From NCBI RefSeq assembly GCF_010389155.1, contig NC_057765.1:39947559-40011558 (forward strand): a stretch of DNA of 64,000 bases, read 5' to 3'. Below the pieces are notes generated by a model that ran no database searches, was not told the origin of the DNA, and was given only the letters and a program-made list of their open reading frames with translations. The DNA is from Erigeron canadensis. Taxonomy: Eukaryota; Streptophyta; Magnoliopsida; Asterales; Asteraceae. The translations under genes were made by a program, and so were the position numbers. Below are positions 22,685-30,934 of this stretch, piece after piece; the first letter of the stretch is position 1, and each line of letters starts with the position of its first letter.

Positions 22685-22850
22685 ACTCGGGTTAGAATAT
22701 TATTATTTTTTTTTAATTTTTTTAAAAAATTTTCTATGGGTTGAGTTTATTAAAAAAAGAATGAAAAAAGTAAAAAAGACAATATGATCAAAAAAACAAG
22801 CTAAGGAAAATCAAAACGGACTTTCTCTCCCTTCTACCCCCTATATATAT
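22685..22850. mobile_element. Truncated TA-flanked MITE
   Basis: AACTCGGGTTAGAA through AAACGGACTTTCTCTCCCTTCTACC matches the right third of the elements at 23659-24153 and 26472-27000. The left part is missing. Confidence 0.55.
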
Positions 22851-22865
22851 AATATATTCCACTCG

Positions 22866-23168
22866 GTGAAAGTTATTTTAGGACCAATTAGGACATGTGT
22901 TTTTTGTAACTTACACACCACCATGATCATTGCCGACCACTACCATGATTTTCCGGCGACGGGGACCACCGGAAAATCATTTCTAAGTTAACTTGAAAGT
23001 TAATTGAAACATGATTTTCCGGCGACGGCGGTGGTCGCCGGAGGACCATTTTTTTGGTCGGAGATGATCATGGTGGCGGTGGTGGTGGTGGTCGGTGGTG
23101 ATGATTATTATGATGTGGTCCTAATTGGTCCTAAAATAGGGGGTGGTCCTAAAATAACCCACCCCCTA
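22866..23168. mobile_element. TA-flanked palindromic MITE
   Basis: The ends pair: GTTATTTTAGGACC near 22870 faces GGTCCTAAAATAACCCACC at about 23143-23161, and AATTAGGACAT faces GGTCCTAATTGG. CATGATTTTCCGGCGACGG occurs twice, at about 22943 and 23009. The GGTGGTGGTGG interior is low-complexity. TA repeats flank it. Confidence 0.6.
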
Positions 23169-23192
23169 TTATGTACTCTCTCTATATATATA

Positions 23193-23617
23193 GGGTAAGG
23201 TTAATGTGAGAACCAAAACATGGGAGGGAACCTTCAGAACCACTAGTTTCCCTCCCTTTTTCTCCTTTTTGGTGTGGTTTTTTAATTTTAATTTTTTAAT
23301 TTATTTTTGAATTTTCTTTTAATAAAAACCCATTCCAAAAGAAATGAAAAAGTTTTTATATTTTTTGTAAAAAATGATATGGGTTACGTGTTGAAAACGT
23401 ATGGATACGGTACGGGCGTTGCCCTTATCCATTCTAAAGGGGTTGTCACCGGACGCATATGGGAATGGTATGGATTTGATGGCGGCGATCCAAGAGATGG
23501 TGGCGGTTACGGTACGGGCGTAGCCCTGAACTCTACGGGCTAAAACCTTTAGAGATGGTTTTTTAGTGGTTTTCACGGTTCTCACCATTATTTTGGTTCT
23601 CACCTGATCACTTCACT
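23193..23617. mobile_element. TA-flanked MITE carrying the shared core (E1)
   Basis: Starts GGGTAAGGTTAATGTGAGAAC and ends GGTTCTCACCTGATCACTTC. Its interior 23395-23545 holds the core shared with 24880-25005 (reversed) and 26140-26275: GGATACGGTACGGGC, CGCATATGGGAATGGTATGG, ATTTGATGG and GATCCAAGAGATGGTGGCGG. The core is bounded on each side by the palindrome GGGCGTTGCCC or GGGCGTAGCCC. Small open frames here follow the core and are not genes. Confidence 0.65.
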
Positions 23618-23658
23618 ATATACATATATATCCATATATACATACATATATATATATA

Positions 23659-24153
23659 GGATAAAGATCAAATGAGAAGGTACCTTAAGGAGAGAAGGGA
23701 GAGAAGGGTCGTTTTTTTTTTTAGCTTCTTTTTTTGAACTTTTTTTCCTTTTTTCACTTTTTTCATTCTCTCTTTAATTAATCAATATCATATAAAAATT
23801 TTAAAAATTTTAAAATTTTTTTTTCAAAGGGCGTAGCCCGTAAGCTATAGGCGAAGCCTCTCAGACTATGGCGGAGCCATGATAGCTAAGGGCGAAGCCC
23901 GTTAGGTAGATCACCCCATCACCATCACCCCCTATGACTTACCACCCTCTATAGCTAAGGGTGAAGCCCATACCGTACCCTTACATATATAACTCACTAA
24001 CTCGGGTTAGAAAAAAAAAAATAATTTTTTTATGGATTGAATTAATTAAAAAAAATGAAAAAAGTGAAAAAAAAAATCAAAAAAACAACCTAAAAAAAAA
24101 AAAACGGACCTTCTCTCATTACCTTAAGAACCTTCTCTCTGGATCTCTACCCT
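23659..24153. mobile_element. TA-flanked MITE with palindrome array (E4)
   Basis: Starts GGATAAAGATCAAATGAGAAG and ends with the near-complement ACCTTCTCTCTGGATCTCTAC. The interior has poly-T tracts and, at 23826-23912, four consecutive mini-palindromes: GGGCGTAGCCC, AGGCGAAGCCT, TGGCGGAGCCA and GGGCGAAGCCC. A fifth decayed one, GGGTGAAGCCC, precedes CCGTACCGTAC-type sequence near 23960. It is related to 26472-27000. Confidence 0.65.
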
Positions 24154-24170
24154 AGGCTATATCTATATAT

Positions 24171-25217
24171 GGGAAAGATCATTAGAGTACAAGCAATCCA
24201 AAAAGTACAAGGGGATCAATCCCTTGGATTTAAAAAGCGATAGGCGCACAAAAGCGATAGGGTCGATTTTGGAAGCGCAAAAGCGAAGAGCTTTTCGTAC
24301 GCAAGGCGCACGCTTATGAAGAAAATTTATAATCTATTTGTAAAGTATTTATAACACATAAAATAACAAAACAACATCAGTAAGATACTCGTTTAAGTCC
24401 GGCTTTGATCAAATTTGGTGTTTGAAAAGAAACTCTCAAAAGATTGTTGCTCTCCTTGAGAAAAAAAAAAAGAAGAGATCAATCTTGTTTGAGAAAGAAA
24501 AAGTAAGAAAAAGAAAATTACTTATTTCTAAGAAAAAATTCCCTTGTGTACAAAAAGCCCACGCTTTTTAGCGCTTAGGCTCACAAAAAAGCCCAAAAAG
24601 CGAGCGCTTTTTGTACACCATGCGCCTTTGGTACCAAGAAGCTCTAAGGCTTGCGCCTAGCGCTTAAGCGCGCCCGAGACGCGCTTTTTAAAACCAAGAT
24701 CAATCCTGGCCGTCCAATCAAGGGCCCGAAGTCTTCCTCCTTCTCCGGCAACAGCCGCCACCTACTTCTTCTCCAACGAGACTGCCGCCGCCAGCCACCA
24801 CCTCCTTATTCTCCGGCGAGACAACCACCGCCACCGCCATCATCTTCAACCACCCCAAACACGGCGCCGGCAGCAAGGGCTTCGCCGGTACCGTATCAAA
24901 CCGCCATCATCTCTTGGATCGCCCCCCATCAAATCCATACGATTCTCATACGCGTCCGGTAACAACCAGTTTAGAACGGATGAGGCAATGCCCGTACCGT
25001 ATCCACCGGAAAACGCAACTGATGATTGCCGGAGATGTCGCCGGAGGTGGTGGCGGTGGTTGTTTCGCCGGAGAAGAAGGAAGGAGGAGGTGGTGACGGT
25101 CGCCGGAGAAAAAGGTGGTGGCTGGTGGCGGCAGTCTCGCCAGAGAAAATGGAATGAGGAGGAAAAACCTTGTACTTTTGTACTTTTTGGATTGCTTGTA
25201 CTATAAATAACCCACCC
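24171..25217. mobile_element. TA-flanked element with nested insertion and shared core (E2)
   Basis: The left end GTACAAGCAATCCAAAAAGT matches the complement of the right end ACTTTTTGGATTGCTTGTAC. A 475-bp element is nested at 24223-24697. The right part is GC-rich and carries the shared core in reverse at about 24880-25005 (ACCGTATCAAACCGCCATC, CTCTTGGATCG, AAATCCATACGATTCTCATA). The CCGCC- and GCCGGAG-rich interior gives spurious frames on both strands. Confidence 0.6.
24223..24697. mobile_element. 475-bp Mutator-type MITE nested in E2
   Basis: GATCAATCC lies immediately before (24214-24222) and after (24698-24706), a perfect 9-bp duplication. The ends are TTGGATTTAAAAAGCG and the complement of TTGGTTTTAAAAAGCG. 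The interior has many GCGC and AAAAGCG runs and is non-coding. Confidence 0.75.
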
Positions 25218-25224
25218 ATATATA

Positions 25225-25333
25225 TGGGAAATGATTAATCATGCTAACCAAATAGCCTAATAATCCTCCTAACTATGCAATGATGACACGTGGAAAAAAT
25301 CAGGGGGCAAGATTAGGAAGATTTATCATTTTC
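25225..25333. mobile_element. Very short TA-flanked MITE
   Basis: GGGAAATGATTAATC at the left is near-complementary to GATTTATCATTTTC at the right. TA tracts flank it. It is non-coding. Confidence 0.4.
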
Positions 25334-25346
25334 AATATATATTAAT

Positions 25347-25537
25347 GGGAAAAAAGAATATAAGGTTGTCCGGCACCTAAGCTAGCTTAGGTGTGGAACC
25401 CCTCACATACTAATATTTTCTTATTTCTTGTTTAATGTATAAATGATTGGCCCCCATGATATTTATGGTTTAAAATATTAATATGTGAGTGTTCCACACC
25501 TAAGCTTAGATACCCGACAGCCTTATATAATCATCCC
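25347..25537. mobile_element. TA-flanked MITE
   Basis: GGGAAAAAAGAATATAAGG with CACCTAAGCTAGCTTAGGTG at the left pairs with CCACACCTAAGCTTAG and CCTTATATAATCATCCC at the right. The deleted copy at 21168 belongs to the same family. Confidence 0.65.
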
Positions 25538-25541
25538 ATAT

Positions 25542-25933
25542 GGGTAACACTCCGGTAAGAACAATTTTAAAATAAGAACCGGTGAGAACACTTAAAAACA
25601 TCATTTTGATGCATTAAAAGTCCATAAAACTAACATAGTGCATAACTAATTATCATTACTTAAGTGTTTAACAACGCATTGATCCGTCAAAATCGAAAAA
25701 ATCACGTTTTTTGTTGGATGCATCATTTTGATGAATATGCATCCAAAATGGATGCACAAAACAAAAAACATGATTTTCTCGATTTTGACGGATCAATGTG
25801 TTGTTAAACACTTAAATAATGATAATTAGTCATACACTATGTAAGTTTTATGGACTTATAATGCATCAAAATGTAGTTTTTAAGTGTTCTCACCGGTTCT
25901 TATTTTAAGACTGTTCTTATTTGATTGTCCCCC
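25542..25933. mobile_element. 392-bp palindromic MITE (M3)
   Basis: GGGTAACACTCCGGTAAGAAC to TTATTTGATTGTCCCCC, same family, length and orientation as 7771-8162. It begins directly after a TA remnant and is followed by (TA)n. Confidence 0.8.
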
Positions 25934-25960
25934 TAATATATATATATATATATATATATA

Positions 25961-26442
25961 GGTGAAATAAAATGAGTCCACCTAAAAAAAGTCCAAAAAA
26001 AGTCCATTGATTTTCTTCTTTCTCCTCAAATCTCCAATTCCGTTTTCCAGATTCCGGCGACTGCAACATCTCCGGCAACGGTGGGGACATCTCCGGCGAC
26101 TTTTCTGTCGAGAATCAGTTTCGTTTTCGTCGTTTTCGGGTGGATACGATACGGGCCAGAGGCCCTCATCCGTTCTAAGCTGACCGTCAAGGGACGCATA
26201 TGGGAATCGTATGGATTTGATGGGCGGCGATCCAAGAGATGGTGGCGGTTTGATACGGTACGGGCTCCGCCCTTGCTTCCGGCGCCGTGGCTGGGTGGTC
26301 GGAGATGATGGTGTCGACAGTGGTTCGCCGGAGATGATGGCGGCAGTGGTTCGCCGGAGACGGTGGTGGTGGCCGGAGATGAAGGAGGAGGGAGAAGAAA
26401 ATCAATGGACTATTTTTAGGTGGACTCATTTTATCTTTTCCC
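25961..26442. mobile_element. TA-flanked MITE carrying the shared core (E3)
   Basis: The left end AAATAAAATGAGTCCACC pairs with the right end GGTGGACTCATTTTATC. The interior 26140-26275 has the shared core in plus orientation: GGATACGATACGGGC, CGCATATGGGAATCGTATGG, GATCCAAGAGATGGTGGCGG and GATACGGTACGGGC. GCCGGAGATGATGG repeats lie to the right. Open frames on both strands are by-products of the GC-rich repeats. Confidence 0.65.
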
Positions 26443-26471
26443 TATATATATACGAGTATATTATATATATA

Positions 26472-27000
26472 GGATAGAGATCAAATGAGAAAGTACCTTA
26501 GGGAGAGAAGGTTCGTTTCTTATTTTATTTAGTTCCGTTTTTTGAACTTTTTTTCCGTTTTTCACCTTTTTCATTCTCTCTTTAATTAATCAATTTCATA
26601 TAAAAATTTTTTAAAATATTTTTTTTTCAAAAGGCGTAGCCCGTAAGCTATATGCGAAGCCTCCCAGACTATGGCGGAGCCATGATAGCTAAGGGCGAAG
26701 CCTGTAAGGTAGATCACCCCATCACCGATCACCCCCTATGACCTATCACCCTCGATAACCTATCACTCCCACCAGCTACCCTTTATTAATATCGTTAAGG
26801 GCGAAGGCCGTACCGTACCCTTACATGTATAACTCACTAACTCGGGTTAGAAAATTTATTTTTTTTTCTAAATTTTTTTATGGATTATGTTAATTAAATA
26901 AAGAACGAAAAAATGGAAAAATATTACAAAAATAAGCTAAAATAAAATAAAAAAACAGACATTTCTTTCCCTCTCTCCTTAATAACCTTCTATCTGGATA
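26472..27000. mobile_element. TA-flanked MITE with palindrome array (E5)
   Basis: GGATAGAGATCAAATGAGAAA at the left; CTTAATAACCTTCTATCTGG at the right. At 26633-26705 it has the palindrome run GGCGTAGCC, TGCGAAGCC, TGGCGGAGCCA and GGGCGAAGCC in the same order as 23659-24153, then CCGTACCGTACCCTTACATG. Decayed relative to that copy. Confidence 0.65.
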
Positions 27001-27019
27001 TATATATATATATATATAA

Positions 27020-27904
27020 GATGGAACTGATTTTATCTGAATGAAAATTGCGTATTCAGACTATTAAAGGTATTTATGATTTCAAACCTTGTCAGACATA
27101 CAAAATAAGTTTCATTCGAAGTTTCATTATTTGCTCCCTAAATGTCCCCTTCACTGAAAAGGAATAAATTTCATCAGGATAGAAGATTAGTACCTCTATC
27201 TGCACAGTGCCTGTGCTGATTTGTTGAACCGGGTCATGTTCTGATGTTCGGATAAAGAATGTCTTCATCATCCCCTTTTATATCTTCAAAATTACAGGTA
27301 GCAAATCAAACAACCAAAAATAAACACAACATGTGAATATAAACAGAGATCAGCCAATTATAACACAAAACAAAATATTTATATTTATATTTATATATAT
27401 ACATATAACTAATATATAAACCCTCGAAAGGGGGAAAAAGTTAGCAATGGAGAAAGGATTAAAAACGGCGTCTTACGATATTATTCTTTGATAATTTTTG
27501 AATTTGTTCTCATGATTTACTAAGATTGAATTGTTATTAACTGTTTGTTATTGTTTGTTTGATAAATTTGGTCTTCCGGAAGTTTTTGTCAGGAAAGGGG
27601 AGGGGGCGAGGGGCTGTCATCTGTAAGGCTTTCTTTTTTATAGAAAAAAAAAATTTAAGGTATTTTTTTATTAACTACAAGACAATATACTCGCACATGC
27701 AACGGTTTAGTAACGACGGATGGCGGCAGAAGTGACAAAGGTGGCGGTGAGTGGTGGCGGGTAGTGGTGTGGCGGCATAATGACAACGACGATGGTGGCG
27801 GGTGGCGGTGGTGATGGGTGGCGGCGTCTAGCGGTGGCGATTGGAGTGGTGGCGGCGGCAAATATGGTGTACATTGTTGAAAGTTGAAAAGTAGGTTTGT
27901 TTTG
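27020..27904. other. Non-coding, with a GGTGGCGG low-complexity tract
   Basis: 27240-27300 on the minus strand is open for a short stretch ending at a GTACTAATC donor-like site, but I cannot assign it. 27715-27860 is a TGGCGG/GGTGG-rich tract that opens an accidental minus-strand frame of Pro/His repeats. Confidence 0.4.
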
Positions 27905-27907
27905 TAT

Positions 27908-29232
27908 TAATTACACTTTTGGTCTATGTCGAGGGTTAAACATTATCGTTTTCATCCCTAGTTCCCTACCTTTCATATATTACCCTTTTGGTCCAAAAAA
28001 CTTTGCTCCGTCAACGGTTTTAGTCAAATTCTCGAAACGGACGTTAAATGCCCATCACGTGATAACACATGATGGGTATTCCTGTCTTTTTCCTTTACCA
28101 CAGAGACCAAAAGTGTAAAGACACATCCAAAAAAAATTCTCCATATTCCCAAGCAACATCATCAACAAAAAAAAAAAAAAAACATTTATTGATATAATAA
28201 AATCATAAAGAAAAGCAAAATCTTATGATTGTGGTAAAGGAAAACATTCACCCTTATATGTAATTACACTCTTTCCCCCATTTATTTATATCTAATGAAT
28301 ACATAGATCTAGAAATGCATCTTCCATCTTTAAATAATAATTTCTTAAACATTTATCTCTACCATAAAAATCAAAATAAAACATCTCTACTAGATGTTGT
28401 ACAGATATATCATCATCATCACCACTACAACAACCATATAACTCCACCACCACCTGAAATCTTGGCTACCACCAAAGTTATGGCCTATTTTATTGTTTGA
28501 ATCCCAATCTATTATCCATTCACCATCACCGGCCTACCACCATTCGCAGCCACTACGAGGACAAAGCCACCATGCAGCCGCCGCAATCTGACCTTCTGCC
28601 GCCGCAAACCACCACACTGCCACCCTTAATTTCCGGCCGCAATTGATCAATTGAGGGACGGGGAGACTTCGATTGGTGATGGGGATGTTCCTGGGTCGAA
28701 TTCAGATGCCAATCAATCGAATCTAGGGTTTTTAACAAAGAAACCCTAATGGAAAACCCTAATCCGGCCTCCACCGTGTACCACCACCGCTAGCCGCCAC
28801 TGATCGGTCTTAAACCAAATCAATTGATGGTGCTAACGTGGAACTTGATTTGTTTATTTGTTGCTTAAATGAACAGATTTATTGATGATTTTGCTAAAAT
28901 TTGTTGGTTGATATTTGGTTAAAGATACTTTGTTGTTGTTAGTTCTTAGATTTTAAGATATGGGAGAAAATTAATAGAGATGAAGATGATGATGATGGAG
29001 ATTGATGTATTATTTGAAAAGTTATTTACGGTTTTGGTCCTTGTGGTGTAAAAAGACTGAAATACCCATCACGTGCAGATCACGCGATAGGCGTTTAATG
29101 TTCGTTTTGAAAACTAGACAAAAACTGTTGACGGAGCAAAGTTTTTTAGACCAAAAGGGTAATATATGAAAGGTAGGGATGAAAACTGTAATTTTTAACC
29201 TTCGATAAGGACCAAAAGTGTAATTAACTCTA
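27908..29232. mobile_element. 1.3-kb element with long inverted ends
   Basis: ATTACACTTTTGGTC at the left faces GACCAAAAGTGTAAT at the right. Pairing continues for about 200 bases (CATATATTACCCTTTTGGTC with GACCAAAAGGGTAATATATG; CCCATCACGTG on both arms). TTAA stands at each outer edge, but because TTAATTACAC is itself part of the mirror it cannot be separated from the ends. The middle contains AAACCCTA- and CCGCCGC-rich sequence (28500-28800) like a captured gene leader. There is no intact coding sequence. Confidence 0.65.
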
Positions 29233-29723
29233 ATTTAAATATATTAATTTATAAATAAATAATAGCATGATAGATGTGCGTTATGTTTGAACCTAATTTG
29301 AGCAGTTCAGTGACGAATAAGGGTTATTACACAATCAATACTCTCCTGATAAATCAGTGCAAACCTAACAAACTCTTGACGAGTTTAAGGTGGAATGATT
29401 GGTAATAAATATGATATGTATTTGACTGCTATGATTGAATCTTGAATAATTATAAGTATTGAATGTAGGTGTGATTAATAGAATGTGAGATGGAATGTGT
29501 GAATTGACAGGCATTGAATTGAGTTTTTATAGAAAGTATATTTGGAAGGGTGACAAACACTTTCGAAGATTCTAATGTTGTCAGTTTCCTTTTCTTTGTA
29601 AAGACTGTAGCTTGATATGTATTAATTATCCATATGAATATTTATGTTTATATGTCATATGTATAATTTATGTACAAGGTTACCTTTGTTGGTATAAAAT
29701 ATAAACAATATATATGGACATGT

Positions 29724-30112
29724 ACTCGAGCAAGGATGTCATAGCTCATGCCATATGCTATTCAAACAAGGCATGTCATAGCTCATGTCATATGCTATTC
29801 TAGCAAGGCATGTCATATCTCATGTCATGTGCTATTCTAGCAAGGCATGTCATATCCCATGTGCTATTCTAGCAAGGCATGTCATATCTCATGCCATGTG
29901 CTATTCTAGCAAGGCATGTAATATCTCATGCCATGTGCTATTCTAGCAAGACATGTCATATCTCATGCCATGTGCTATTCTAGCTAGGCATATCATATCT
30001 CATGCCATGTGCTATTCTAGCAAGGCATGTAATATCTCATGCCATGTTCTATTCTAGCAAGGCATGTCATATCTCATGCCATGTACCATTCTAGCAAGGC
30101 ATGTCATAGCTC
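29724..30112 (+). repeat. 37-bp minisatellite, about ten copies
   Basis: The unit reads AAGGCATGTCATATCTCATG then CCATGTGCTATTCTAGC, repeated head to tail with few changes. One copy, near 29850, is five bases short, and the edge copies are decayed. The unit is rich in CATG/CATATG palindromes. It has no spacers and no coding sense. Confidence 0.9.
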
Positions 30113-30930
30113 AAGCCCAACATAGGGTTTTAAAGAGTTCGACCCATTAGATATAATTAGGTTTATACATATACTCTAGCAAGGGTTCTTGGGGAGCATT
30201 ATCCTTGCCTTCCTTGTCATATATCTCGAGCCCTTCATATCTAGGGCATGCCTAGAGCCTTTCATATCTCGAGCCTACTTCTAATCTTTGTAGCACGAGC
30301 ATCTAGTCCCGGGCTTAGCATTTTTGGTCGCCTTGTTAATTACTAGTATCCACCCGTCTTATTGTCATGGATATCTATACACGATCACGTTACAACGATA
30401 TCATTAAGAAGGTGTATTGTGTGAGAATATGTGCAAATGAAAATGATAGGGCTTTTTCTATGGGGATGGTATTTTAGACAATTCTTCTAGTGTAATAGAT
30501 AATAATAAAATAAGTATATATTTGAATTGAAATAGAGGTGGACTTACATTTTCAACACTTAAGAAAGAAAGTGTTAATCTTTTTATATGATTATATGAAT
30601 AAATACAAATTTTAATCTAAATCTTAATATATAATAAAAGCTACTTATCTAACTTTAATTTTCAATCACAATCCTTAAATTTTTAAAAATTATTTAAATC
30701 AACGCATTTGTAAATTAATTTACATTTTTTGTTTTGCATCACCAGTGTACATTTTAACTCAATTTATAACAATTAATATTACTTTCTTGCGCAATAGTTT
30801 TAATAACAACGTATACCTTAAAGTTTGAAAGGTTAAAGCATTTGGATTAATATGAATTAATATTTATATAAATATTTTTTTATATTATTAATTATATAAT
30901 GTTTCCAATTTCATATGTTTGGGTTAATTT
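30113..30930. other. No recognised gene
   Basis: 30170-30330 has loosely repeated TCGAGCC / CATATCTAGGGCATG phrases that look like decayed satellite units. The remainder is AT-rich. Confidence 0.4.
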
Positions 30931-30934
30931 TGCC

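Noticed and set aside
24651..25219. Open frames on both strands, Pro/Arg- and Gly-rich
   Set aside because: They arise from CCGCC and GCCGGAG repeats inside a transposon; no domain, start context or splice structure.
26026..26477. Four overlapping open frames
   Set aside because: All fall in the GC-rich interior of element 25961-26442 and mirror its shared core; none resembles a protein.
27655..27861. Minus-strand Pro/His-rich frame
   Set aside because: Simple TGGCGG/GGTGG low-complexity DNA.
28553..28774. Minus-strand frame of 73 codons
   Set aside because: Lies inside the palindromic element at 27908-29232, with no recognisable motif; may be captured leader sequence.
29724..30112. CRISPR-like repeat array
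   Set aside because: The 37-bp units are contiguous with no spacers, in a plant nuclear genome; this is a minisatellite.
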